From the NCBI RefSeq assembly GCF_000744225.1, contig NZ_JQLN01000005.1, positions 1,426,001-1,490,000 of the forward strand: a stretch of DNA of 64,000 nucleotides, given 5' to 3'. The notes under the pieces were generated by a model, which saw only the letters and a program-made list of their open reading frames with translations, did no database searches and was not told the origin of the DNA. The position numbers were made by a program, and so were the translations under genes. The DNA is from Kitasatospora mediocidica KCTC 9733 (GTDB lineage Bacteria; Actinomycetota; Actinomycetes; Streptomycetales; Streptomycetaceae). Positions 45,798 through 53,754 of the stretch are shown here, piece after piece. Position 1 is the stretch's first letter. Each line of letters begins with the position of its first letter.

Positions 45798-47018
45798 GTG
45801 GCCATGACCTCGCACTCGATGTCCCCGCTCGCTCCGGCCGTCCGGTGTTCCGCAGGCGTCGCGCCTGGCGGACCGGCGCAGCCGTTCTCCCGTACCCGGG
45901 CCGCCTTCGGCAGGTGCCGGGCGTTGCGGTCCGCTCGGGCGGCCCGTCCGGCCCGTGCGCGGGCCGTGTCGCTGCGTGCGGCGTTGGCCCGTCGGCTGGT
46001 GGCCGGTGCGGGGCTCACGGCGCCCGTGTTGTTGTCGCTCGTGGTGCCCGCGACGGCGCAGGCGGTGCCGGTCGGCGGGCCCGCGGCGCTCGGTGTGCTG
46101 AGCAGTGCGGCGGTGCCGGTCGGGGTGGGTCGTCCGGCGTCGCAGGGTCCTGTCGACGGGCCGGCCGGAAGCCCGCCGACGTCGGTACGGGCTCAGCTCC
46201 GCCCGATACCCATGGCGCCGACGTTCCAGACGTCGGCGCCCGTCACCCCCAGCGAACCGACAGATCCGGTCGATCCGGCGGAACCGACGCCGACCGACGG
46301 TGACGCGCCGTCAGCCAGTCCCTCCCGTGCCACCCCCGCACCCGCGACGGCCGAGCCGTCCGCCGGTCCGACCCGCACCGGCAGCCCCGCCCCGGAGCCC
46401 TCGGCCGTACCGATTCCCACCGCGCCGCCGACGCTGACAGCACCGGTCTCGGCCCCGGGCCCGGTCGCCGCGCCGCCGTCCGCAGCCTCCTCCGCCCCCT
46501 CGGGCGCTCCTTCGGCTTCGGCCTCGGCCGCCGCTGCGTCCTCCGCCGGCGCGATGCCGAGCGGTCGTCCGGGTCCGTCCGCGCCGTCCGGTCAGCTGCC
46601 GCCCGTCGGGTCGGGTGCGCCCTCGGTCGAGCCGGTCGCCGTCCTGCCCGCCGGGCCGGCGCCGGCCCCGCCGACTCCCGGCGCCGCGGCGGCTGTCGCG
46701 GCGGGGGACGGCGCGTACCAGGTCGCCGATGGTTCGGGGGCCGTGGACGACACGGCGGGCGTGGCGGCGGCTCCGGCGGGCCAGGGCGGCCTCGCCGGTG
46801 GCTTGCCGGTCGTCGACGGACCGGCCGACGCCGTGGCCTCGGTGCTCCCGACGGCGCCCGCGGCGGGCGTGCAGACAGCGGCGGGCGAGCAGGCGGCGGG
46901 TGTGCGAGCGGCCGCCCGTTGGGCCGATCCGTCCAACCTTCAACTGCCGCTGGGCGCCGGGCTGGCGCTGATCGGACTGGGCCTGGCGCTGGTCGGCTAC
47001 CGCCTGCGACGCAGCTGA
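45798..47018 (+). CDS. Ala/Pro/Ser-rich secreted protein with C-terminal anchor
   Basis: 406 residues. An Arg-rich N-terminus and a signal-type helix (LVAGAGLTAPVLLSLVVPATAQA) are followed by more than 280 residues of Pro/Ala/Ser/Thr low-complexity sequence without recognisable domains. A membrane helix (PLGAGLALIGLGLALVGYRL) and RRS end the protein. It is probably surface-displayed. Function unknown; no sortase motif is seen. GTG 45798 has AAGGA about 11 nt upstream; ATG 45804 is an alternative. It is divergent from the ferritin-like gene. Confidence 0.68.
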   Translation: MAMTSHSMSPLAPAVRCSAGVAPGGPAQPFSRTRAAFGRCRALRSARAARPARARAVSLRAALARRLVAGAGLTAPVLLSLVVPATAQAVPVGGPAALGVLSSAAVPVGVGRPASQGPVDGPAGSPPTSVRAQLRPIPMAPTFQTSAPVTPSEPTDPVDPAEPTPTDGDAPSASPSRATPAPATAEPSAGPTRTGSPAPEPSAVPIPTAPPTLTAPVSAPGPVAAPPSAASSAPSGAPSASASAAAASSAGAMPSGRPGPSAPSGQLPPVGSGAPSVEPVAVLPAGPAPAPPTPGAAAAVAAGDGAYQVADGSGAVDDTAGVAAAPAGQGGLAGGLPVVDGPADAVASVLPTAPAAGVQTAAGEQAAGVRAAARWADPSNLQLPLGAGLALIGLGLALVGYRLRRS

Positions 47019-47102
47019 CAGCGCTGTCGGCGAGGCCCGTCGCCGGATCGCCGGTCTCCAGGTCGGTTGACCCTCCCGACGCCTGAAGCATATGAAGGAG
47101 CT

Positions 47103-47735
47103 ATGACGAAGCCGCTGGACGAACGGCCGGAGTACGAGCCGTATCAAGGATCGACGGGATCGACCGGACCGTCGCAGGAAGGGCCGCAGCAGGTGCTGAT
47201 CGTCGGCCCGGACGGTATGCCGGTCGGCGGTGTCCCGGGAGCCGGTGGCCGGGCCTTCGGACGCTCGGGTGACGAGACCGGGCCCAGGGAGCTCCCGGTG
47301 ACCGAGATGGTCGAGCAGCCGGCCAAGGTGATGCGTATCGGCAGCATGATCAAGCAGCTGCTCGAAGAGGTACGGGCGGCTCCGCTCGACGAGGCCAGCC
47401 GGGTCCGCCTGAAGGCCATCCACGCCAGCTCCATCAAGGAGTTGGAACTCGGCCTGGCGCCGGAGCTGGTGGAGGAGCTGGAGCGGCTGTCGCTGCCGTT
47501 CATGGACGACACCATCCCGACCGAGGCCGAGCTGCGGATCGCGCAGGCCCAGCTGGTCGGCTGGCTGGAGGGCCTCTTCCACGGCATCCAGACCGCGCTC
47601 TTCGCCCAGCAGATGGCCGCCAGGGCGCAGCTGGAGCAGATGCGTCGCGCGCTGCCGCCCGGCAGTCAGCCGGCCGACCACGACTTCGACGACCCGGACG
47701 AGGGCCACAGCATGCGGTCCGGCCCCTACCTGTAG
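47103..47735 (+). CDS. bpa: Bacterial proteasome activator Bpa
   Basis: 210 residues. A disordered N-terminus (to about residue 65) leads into VTEMVEQPAKVMRIGSMIKQLLEEVRAAP, the four-helix bundle of Rv3780-type activators, then LAPELVEELERLSLPFMDD and QAQLVGWLEGLFHGIQTALFAQQMAARAQLEQM. The C-terminus GPYL matches the GQYL-type end that docks into the 20S proteasome. It is a ring-forming, ATP-independent activator of the actinobacterial proteasome. ATG 47103 follows GAAGGAG. Two Ser/Thr kinase genes follow on the same strand. Confidence 0.9.
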   Translation: MTKPLDERPEYEPYQGSTGSTGPSQEGPQQVLIVGPDGMPVGGVPGAGGRAFGRSGDETGPRELPVTEMVEQPAKVMRIGSMIKQLLEEVRAAPLDEASRVRLKAIHASSIKELELGLAPELVEELERLSLPFMDDTIPTEAELRIAQAQLVGWLEGLFHGIQTALFAQQMAARAQLEQMRRALPPGSQPADHDFDDPDEGHSMRSGPYL

Positions 47736-48108
47736 CCGGAAACCCGATCCACGGCCGGAACCGACGGCCGCGCGGAACCGTCCGTACCTGGAGGACCCCG
47801 CGTGACACCGCCGTACGCGGGCCCGGCCTGCCCCGGCACCTCCCACCGGGCCGAGGTGCCGATACCCTGGCCCCTGTCGACGGCTGATACCGGCCGCCGG
47901 CCGGGGTCGGCCCGGTCGGCGGGGCGGGTGCGGTCGGCTCTGACGAGCCGTCCGACAGGTTGTGCGGTGGTCCGGTCCACGGGGGGCCGGTCCGGCGGAG
48001 CGTCGACGGGCCACCCGACAGGCCACCTGACAGTCCGGCTGACAGGGCATCCGATCAACCACGTCGCGGCAGCGGTGTTCGGCCGTGCCGAGGGGGAAGC
48101 AGAGGACC
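47736..48108 (+). other. Intergenic region with 12-bp tandem repeats before the first kinase
   Basis: A 373-bp gap without a convincing gene. It is rich in GACAG elements, including the tandem 12-mers GGCCACCCGACA, GGCCACCTGACA and GTCCGGCTGACA (48009-48044). A frame opening at GTG 47802 behind GGAGGA runs into the kinase in a different frame and is not accepted. Near 48089 AGGGGGA may serve the kinase start. Confidence 0.55.
48009..48044 (+). repeat. Three 12-bp tandem repeats (GGCCACCtGACA)
   Basis: Three consecutive 12-mers ending in GACA, the first two differing by one base. A fourth, degenerate copy follows (GGGCATCCGATC), and a related CGTCCGACAGG lies about 55 bp upstream. They sit 65 bp before the kinase start, where a regulator could bind. 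Confidence 0.6.
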
Positions 48109-49581
48109 ATGAGCGAGGACGGCAGCACGGGTCACGGTCAGCCGCAGGCCCAGCACTCGTTGGGCAACGGCAGGTACGTCCTCCAGAATCTGCTGGGCCA
48201 GGGCGGGATGGCGTCCGTCCACCTGGCGTACGACACGGTGCTGGACCGTCAGGTCGCGGTGAAGACGCTGCACACCGAGCTGGGCCGCGAGCAGTCCTTC
48301 CGCGAGCGCTTCCGCCGCGAGGCGCAGGCCGTCGCCCGGCTGCAGCACACCAACATCGTCTCGGTCTTCGACAGCGGTGAGGAGGTCGCGCCGGACGGTG
48401 CGACCACCCCCTACATCGTCATGGAGTACGTCGAGGGCCCCTCGCTGCGCGACGTGCTGAACCAGGCGATCGCCGAGCACGGCGCGATGCCCACCGAGCA
48501 GGCGCTGAAGATCACCGCCGCGGTGCTGGCCGCCCTGGACACCTCGCACGACCAGGGCCTGGTGCACCGCGACATCAAGCCCGGCAACGTCATGGTCAAC
48601 ACCAAGGGCATCGTCAAGGTGATGGACTTCGGCATCGCCCGGGCCATGCAGTCCGGCGTGACGTCGATGACCCAGACCGGCATGGTGGTCGGCACCCCGC
48701 AGTACCTGTCGCCCGAGCAGGCGCTGGGCAAGAGCGTGGACGCCCGCTCCGACCTCTACTCGGTGGGCTGCATGCTCTTCGAGCTGCTCACCGGCCAGCT
48801 GCCGTTCGACGGCGACTCGCCGTTCTCGATCGCGTACAAGCACGTGCAGGAGGAGCCGCCGGCGCCGTCCACCCTCAACCGGGCGGTCACGCCCGCGGTG
48901 GACGCGCTGGTCGCCCGCGCGCTGCGCAAGGACCCGGGGCACCGGTTCCCGACCGCCGAGTCGATGCGCGAGGAGGTCGAGCGGGTCGCGGGCGGTGCGG
49001 CGACCGGAGGCGGCACGCCGCTGATGGCCAGTACGCCGCTGGTGATCGGCGAGGGCCCGCGGGCCGCGCACGCCGCGCACTCGCTGACCAACTTCCCGCA
49101 GGTCGGGGGCGACATCCGGACGCCGTCGCCGCAGGTCCAGCAGCCGTACCAGCCGGCCCACACGGCGCCGTCGTACGGTCCGCAGACCCCGCCGCCGGTG
49201 TTCGGCCAGCAGACGCCGCCGCAGTTCCAGCAGGCTTACCAGACCCCGCCGCCGCAGTACCAGACGCCGCCGTCCGCCTTCCCGCAGCAGCAGCAGCAGG
49301 CGCACACCCCGGCGCCGATGCAGCGGCCGATGCAGCAGCCCGGCCCGTACGGGCAGCGCCCGGTGCCGGCGTCCGGCAGCAACGGCTGCTCGACCGCGCT
49401 GGTGATCATCGGTGTGATCATCGGCCTGATCGTGTTGGTCGCGATCATCATCGCGATCGTGGCCAACAAGACCGCGAACACCAACACCTCGGACACCAAT
49501 ACGTACGGCAGCGCGCCGAGGCCCTCGGCGGTCGTCGCGCCGCTCTCCCCGGGACCCGGAGGTCTCCCGCCGGTCCTGTAA
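48109..49581 (+). CDS. Membrane Ser/Thr protein kinase (no PASTA domains)
   Basis: 490 residues. The kinase domain opens GRYVLQNLLGQGGMASVHLAYD, with the ATP lysine in QVAVKTL, the catalytic loop LVHRDIKPGNVMV and DFGIARAM. A Pro/Gln-rich linker (repeats such as QTPPP) follows, then one membrane helix (ALVIIGVIIGLIVLVAIIIAIV) and a short extracytoplasmic tail. PknB-type kinases sense the envelope through PASTA repeats, but this one has none. It lies directly upstream of a second kinase. ATG 48109, with GAGGA just upstream. Confidence 0.93.
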   Translation: MSEDGSTGHGQPQAQHSLGNGRYVLQNLLGQGGMASVHLAYDTVLDRQVAVKTLHTELGREQSFRERFRREAQAVARLQHTNIVSVFDSGEEVAPDGATTPYIVMEYVEGPSLRDVLNQAIAEHGAMPTEQALKITAAVLAALDTSHDQGLVHRDIKPGNVMVNTKGIVKVMDFGIARAMQSGVTSMTQTGMVVGTPQYLSPEQALGKSVDARSDLYSVGCMLFELLTGQLPFDGDSPFSIAYKHVQEEPPAPSTLNRAVTPAVDALVARALRKDPGHRFPTAESMREEVERVAGGAATGGGTPLMASTPLVIGEGPRAAHAAHSLTNFPQVGGDIRTPSPQVQQPYQPAHTAPSYGPQTPPPVFGQQTPPQFQQAYQTPPPQYQTPPSAFPQQQQQAHTPAPMQRPMQQPGPYGQRPVPASGSNGCSTALVIIGVIIGLIVLVAIIIAIVANKTANTNTSDTNTYGSAPRPSAVVAPLSPGPGGLPPVL

Positions 49582-49676
49582 CGCGTTCCGCGCCCGGGTG
49601 TCCGAGGCGGTAGCGTTCTGGTGAAGTGAATCGAATGGGCGACCGCGACGAGAGCGTCGGCCCGGGGCGAGGAGTA

Positions 49677-51482
49677 ATGGCACAGACGCAGCAGCCGGGC
49701 GACGGCGAGGGAGACCACCTCGTCCCCGGCACCGGCCAGGAGCCGGAGCAGAACGACGCCACCCGCGAGACGCCCCGCTTCGCTGACCGGGAGGACCGCG
49801 GTGTCTCCTCTCCCGACGAGACCACGGCCGCCCGCGCGGCGGGCCGGCCCTCCTCCTTCGAGGGTCCGCCCACCCCGAGCCGCGGCACCGCCGCCGCGCT
49901 CGGCACCCTCGGTGACGGCCGTTACCGGCTGACCCACCGGCTCGGACGGGGCGGCATGGCCGAGGTGCTGGCCGCCCAGGACGTCCGGCTCGGCCGGACC
50001 GTCGCGGTCAAGCTGCTCCGCCCCGAGCTGGCGCAGGACGAGGTCGCCCGACTGCGGTTCACTCGGGAGGCTCACTCCGTCGCGGGGCTCAACCACCACT
50101 CGATCGTCGCTGTCTACGACACCGGCGAGGACTACCTCGGTGGCGAGTCCACCCCGTACATCGTGATGGAGCTGGTCGAGGGCCGCACCGTCCGCGAGCT
50201 GCTGGTGGACGAGGAGGCGCCGCCGGTCGACCAGGCGCTGATCATCATCGCCGGGGTGCTGGAGGCGCTGGACTACAGCCACCGGCACGGCATCGTGCAC
50301 CGCGACATCAAGCCCGCCAATGTGATCATCACGACCTCGGGCGCGGTCAAGGTGATGGACTTCGGCATCGCCCGAGCGCTCACCGGCGCGGCCAGCACCA
50401 TGACGCAGACCGGCATGGTGATGGGCACCCCGCAGTACCTCTCGCCCGAGCAGGCGCTCGGCAAGCCGGTGGACCACCGCTCCGACCTCTACGCGGCCGG
50501 CTGCATGCTCTACGAGCTGCTGACGCTGCGCCCGCCGTTCACCGGCGACACCCCGCTCGCGGTGGTCTACCAGCACGTCCAGGACGCGCCGGTGCCGCCG
50601 TCCCGGGTGAACCAGCGCGTGCCGCAGCAGTTCGACGCGCTGGTGCTGCGGGCGCTGGCCAAGAGCCCGGACGACCGGTTCCAGAGCGCGGACGAGTTCC
50701 GCGCGCACCTGCAGCACGCGCTGCGCGAGATGCACGGCGCCGCCGGCAGCGGCGGCTACCCGGGCTACCAGGGCACGCCGAGCGACGGGACGGCGGTCAC
50801 CGAGGCGTTCGGGATGGCCGGGAACCCGTCCGACGCGACCACGGTGCTGCCCTACGGCGCGCCGACCGCGGCGTACCGCACGCCGGCCTCGCCCTACCAG
50901 GGCGCGGGCGACTCCGGTGGCTACGGCCAGGGGGGCTACGGCGGTGGTGGCGGTCAGGGCGGTCAGGGTGGTGGACACGACGACGGCTACGACGAGCCGC
51001 CGCGCCGCCGCACCGCGCTGGCCTGGGTCCTCGGCCTGCTGCTGCTCGCGGGCGGCGGGGTCGGCATCGCGCTCGCGGTGGACAACAACTCCGGCTCGCA
51101 GAAGCCGCAGATCCCGGTCACCTCGCCGGTCGCCCCGGTGACGGACGAGGCCTCCGAGACGCCGTCGGCGACGCCACCGCCCACTCAGACCCGCAGCCAC
51201 ACCCCGACCCAGTCCACCGGCGATTACCCGCCGCAGACCCCGTCGGGCGGCTACACCCGCTACCCGTCGCACTCGGCGTCCGCCTCCGCCTCCGCTTCGG
51301 CGTCGGCCTCCGCGTCGTCGTCCGCCTCGGAGAGTGCGTCGTCCACCGCCTCCTCGACGGCGTCGGCCTCGGCCCCCGCGTCGAGTTCGGCGTCCACCCC
51401 GTCCAACGACGGCGGGAACCCCAGCACCGTGCCGACCGGCCACGGCGGCGGGTCGTCGCCGAGCTCGGGGGCCGGGCACTGA
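49677..51482 (+). CDS. Membrane Ser/Thr protein kinase with Ser/Ala-rich tail
   Basis: About 601 residues. An acidic/Gln-rich N-terminus (~75 residues) precedes the kinase domain DGRYRLTHRLGRGGMAEVLAAQD, TVAVKLLR, GIVHRDIKPANVII and DFGIARALTG. A Gly-rich linker, a membrane helix (ALAWVLGLLLLAGGGVGIALAV) and a Thr/Ser/Pro-rich extracytoplasmic tail follow, including alternating Ser-Ala stretches. I prefer ATG 49677 behind GAGGAG; the frame opens at GTG 49626 after TAGCGT (49611-49616), which looks like its promoter. It shares high sequence similarity with the preceding kinase, so a tandem duplication is likely. Confidence 0.9.
   Translation: MAQTQQPGDGEGDHLVPGTGQEPEQNDATRETPRFADREDRGVSSPDETTAARAAGRPSSFEGPPTPSRGTAAALGTLGDGRYRLTHRLGRGGMAEVLAAQDVRLGRTVAVKLLRPELAQDEVARLRFTREAHSVAGLNHHSIVAVYDTGEDYLGGESTPYIVMELVEGRTVRELLVDEEAPPVDQALIIIAGVLEALDYSHRHGIVHRDIKPANVIITTSGAVKVMDFGIARALTGAASTMTQTGMVMGTPQYLSPEQALGKPVDHRSDLYAAGCMLYELLTLRPPFTGDTPLAVVYQHVQDAPVPPSRVNQRVPQQFDALVLRALAKSPDDRFQSADEFRAHLQHALREMHGAAGSGGYPGYQGTPSDGTAVTEAFGMAGNPSDATTVLPYGAPTAAYRTPASPYQGAGDSGGYGQGGYGGGGGQGGQGGGHDDGYDEPPRRRTALAWVLGLLLLAGGGVGIALAVDNNSGSQKPQIPVTSPVAPVTDEASETPSATPPPTQTRSHTPTQSTGDYPPQTPSGGYTRYPSHSASASASASASASASSSASESASSTASSTASASAPASSSASTPSNDGGNPSTVPTGHGGGSSPSSGAGH
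51271..51385 (+). repeat. Ser/Ala low-complexity repeat in the second kinase
   Basis: Alternating TCC/TCG/TCT and GCC/GCG codons encode long runs of Ser-Ala in the extracytoplasmic tail of the second kinase. The hexameric TCCGCC/TCGGCG units can slip in frame. Confidence 0.7.
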
Positions 51483-51488
51483 CCCGGC

Positions 51489-52580
51489 TCAGTTGACGAA
51501 CGCGTCCAGCACCTGTTCGTACTCCTGGCACCACCACACCGTCTGCGCGGCGGCCGCCGGGAAGAGCTGGTCGGCGCGCTGGTCGGCGCGCTGGTAGCGC
51601 CACCGGAGCATCCAGAAGTCGTTGAGCCGCTCCCACCAGACCCGGTGCGCCGCCGCCGCCAGCTCCTGGGCCGGCGCATCGGCGGCCTCGCGGTAGCCGC
51701 GGGCGTAGCGGCGGACCCGGGCGAGGTCGAGCTCGCCGGTCACCGGGTCGTTGAAGATCAGGGTGGCGGCCCGGACCGCCTCCTCGCCGCGCGGCCGCAC
51801 GCCCAGCCGGTCCCAGTCCAGGACGGCGACCACCCGCTCGCCGCGGTAGAGCAGGTTGAGGCCGTGGAAGTCGCCGTGCACCCAGCCGGCCGGCCCGGCC
51901 GCCTCCGGCCCGGGCCGTCGGTGGGCGTAGGCCTCCAGCAGCGCCGCGCGCTCGGTCAGCCGGCGTTCGGCGAGCTGGTCGAACGGGCCGTGCGGGCGGT
52001 GCCGCCGGGCCCGCTCCAGCAACTCGTCGAGCAGGGCCGCGGTGGCCCGCGGGTCGGCCGTCGGCTGTCGGCCGGGTTGCACCACGGGGGCGCAGACCCT
52101 GGCGAGTGCGCCGTGCACGTTCCCGAGCAGCGCGCCGAGCTCCTCGCACTGCACCAGGCTCAGCTCGGAGCCGGTGCGGTGCGAGCCCGGCACCCAGGGG
52201 AAGAGCGCGAACCGCCGGCCGTCACAGTCGGTGACGGTCTGCCCGTCCCGGCCGACCAGTGGGGGCGCGATCGGCAGTCCCTGGGCGTACAGCGCGGTGG
52301 TGGCCCGGTGCTGGGCGGTGATCGCCGGCAGGGTCGCGGTGGCGCGGTCGACGTAGCACTTGAGGAAGTAGACGCCGGCGCTGCTGGTCACCCGGTAGCC
52401 CCGGTTGAGCAGACCCTCGGCGACCGGGTGCGCCTCGATCAGCCGCCCGGCGCGGTAGCCGCGCAACACTCGGGCGAGTACGAACCGCGAGACCGGTGGG
52501 CTCAGCGTCCCGACCGGTGGGGCGCCGGCATCCGGACCTTCCAGCACGACTGCGGTGGAGGTGAACTGACTCTCTGTCAC
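51489..52580 (-). CDS. Aminoglycoside-phosphotransferase-fold kinase (APH family)
   Basis: 363 residues of the APH/choline-kinase-like fold. NRGYRVTSSAGVYFLKCYV gives the nucleotide-binding lobe, GWVHGDFHGLNLLYRGERVVAVLDWDRLGVRP is the Brenner-type catalytic HGDFH...N loop and the following DW/DRLG metal site. It is a small-molecule or sugar kinase homologue rather than a proven resistance enzyme. GTG 52580 has TACGAT (52589-52594 in reverse) 8 nt upstream, a leaderless layout. It converges on the second kinase with a 6-bp gap. Confidence 0.88.
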   Translation of the reverse strand: MTESQFTSTAVVLEGPDAGAPPVGTLSPPVSRFVLARVLRGYRAGRLIEAHPVAEGLLNRGYRVTSSAGVYFLKCYVDRATATLPAITAQHRATTALYAQGLPIAPPLVGRDGQTVTDCDGRRFALFPWVPGSHRTGSELSLVQCEELGALLGNVHGALARVCAPVVQPGRQPTADPRATAALLDELLERARRHRPHGPFDQLAERRLTERAALLEAYAHRRPGPEAAGPAGWVHGDFHGLNLLYRGERVVAVLDWDRLGVRPRGEEAVRAATLIFNDPVTGELDLARVRRYARGYREAADAPAQELAAAAHRVWWERLNDFWMLRWRYQRADQRADQLFPAAAAQTVWWCQEYEQVLDAFVN

Positions 52581-52733
52581 GCTCGGTCATCGTAGTGACG
52601 GGCGCCGAACGCGGTACGGATGCCCGAAAATGCCCGACTGTGATCATCGGGCCGATCTTCGCCGTCGATGACGGAGCGTGAACTGTCCGGCGCTGCGCGG
52701 ACAGTGCCGCAAGTGATCGGTGAGGCGGATGGG

Positions 52734-53393
52734 TCACCGGTTCTGTTCGGCGCCCAGCCGGGCGACGTAGGCGGCGGCCTGGGTGCGGCGCTCCATGCCG
52801 AGCTTCGCCAGCAGGCTGGAGACGTAGTTCTTCACGGTCTTCTCCGCCAGGTGCAGTTCGGTGCCGATCTGCCGGTTGGTCATCCCCTCGCCGATCAGCT
52901 CCAGGATCCGGCGCTCCTGCCGGGTGAGCTGGGCGAGACGTTCGTCCTCCTTCTCGCCGCCCTGTCGCAGCCGCTCCAGTACCCGGCCGGTCGCCACCGG
53001 GTCGAGCAGCGACTTCCCGGCCGCCACGTCCCGGACGGCGGAGATCAGGTCGCTGCCGCGGATCGCCTTGAGCACGTAGCCCGAGGCCCCGGCCATGATC
53101 GCGTCGAAGAGCGCCTCGTCGTCCGAGAAGGAGGTGAGCATCAGGCAGCGGATGTCGGGGTGCTGCGAGCGGATCTCGCGGCAGACCTCCACCCCGTTGC
53201 CGTCGGGCAGCCGGACGTCCAGAACGGCCACGTCGGGGTGGACGGCGGGGATCCGGGTGATCGCCTCGGCCGCGGTGCCGGCCTCGCCGACCACCTCGAT
53301 GTCGTCCTCCACGGTGAGCAACTCATGAACTCCTCGTCGGACCACCTCATGATCATCGAGAAGGAAAACCCTGATTTGTCCGTTTTCTGTCAC
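52734..53393 (-). CDS. NarL/DosR-type response regulator (orphan)
   Basis: About 219 residues. The receiver domain has [14 protein letters not shown] with the acidic pocket and the phosphoacceptor Asp in [16 protein letters not shown]. The LuxR-type DNA-binding domain is [22 protein letters not shown]...[14 protein letters not shown]. Start: GTG 53393 has GGAG 10 nt upstream; an in-frame ATG at 53417 has no ribosome-binding site. No histidine kinase is nearby, so its partner is elsewhere. It is divergent from bkdA, so it may regulate branched-chain metabolism, but that is only inference from position. Confidence 0.9.
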   Translation of the reverse strand: MTENGQIRVFLLDDHEVVRRGVHELLTVEDDIEVVGEAGTAAEAITRIPAVHPDVAVLDVRLPDGNGVEVCREIRSQHPDIRCLMLTSFSDDEALFDAIMAGASGYVLKAIRGSDLISAVRDVAAGKSLLDPVATGRVLERLRQGGEKEDERLAQLTRQERRILELIGEGMTNRQIGTELHLAEKTVKNYVSSLLAKLGMERRTQAAAYVARLGAEQNR

Positions 53394-53754
53394 CCGTAAA
53401 GGCTCCCATATCGTCATAGGGAAGGCCTATCGCCCGCACGGGTCGCCCACACAATCTGTCTGATCCACCCCCTTACGCGAAACGCGCTGCCCGGATAGCG
53501 TGCGCAGGTGTCCTGTACGGCACCGCCGGAGCTAGCTTCGAGCCCGGCCCGACCCCCATCCAGGTCGGAACAACTAGGACGTCCTCACGCAGGCGCGCCA
53601 AGTGCGCCCGCTGGGTAACGTTCTCGTGAGGACGCCGTCGGAAAAGGATCACCACCTGCCACGTAATCGGTGCGCCCACCCCGCGCACTGTGCGAGGCGG
53701 TGACCGGACCGGTCACCGGCGACCCCGGGCGGCCGGACAGACCGAGGAGTAAAC
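53394..53754. promoter_or_regulatory. Divergent region, response regulator / bkdA
   Basis: A 361-bp gap. CGTCCTCACG (53580-53589) and CGTGAGGACG (53625-53634) form a 10-bp inverted repeat that encloses GGCGC/GCGCC (53592 and 53602 regions), making a nested stem-loop. It could be an operator or a transcript hairpin in the bkd leader. The bkdA ribosome-binding site GAGGAG (53744-53749) is clear. No RNA gene is recognised. Confidence 0.55.

Noticed and set aside
32537-47018. Mobile island with integrase or insertion sequences
   Set aside because: Despite mixed gene content there is no transposase, integrase, terminal inverted repeat or target duplication visible.
47802-48380. 192-codon ORF behind a good GGAGGA site upstream of the first kinase
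   Set aside because: It overlaps the kinase N-terminus in another frame, is Arg/Pro/Gly-rich, and its length depends on reading through kinase codons out of frame.
51271-51385. Possible CRISPR or satellite array
   Set aside because: The units are Ser-Ala codon repeats inside an open kinase gene; there are no spacers.
51489-52580. Aminoglycoside resistance gene
   Set aside because: The APH fold is shared by many metabolic kinases, the gene sits in conserved order by kinases and bkd genes, and no resistance-subfamily motif is seen.
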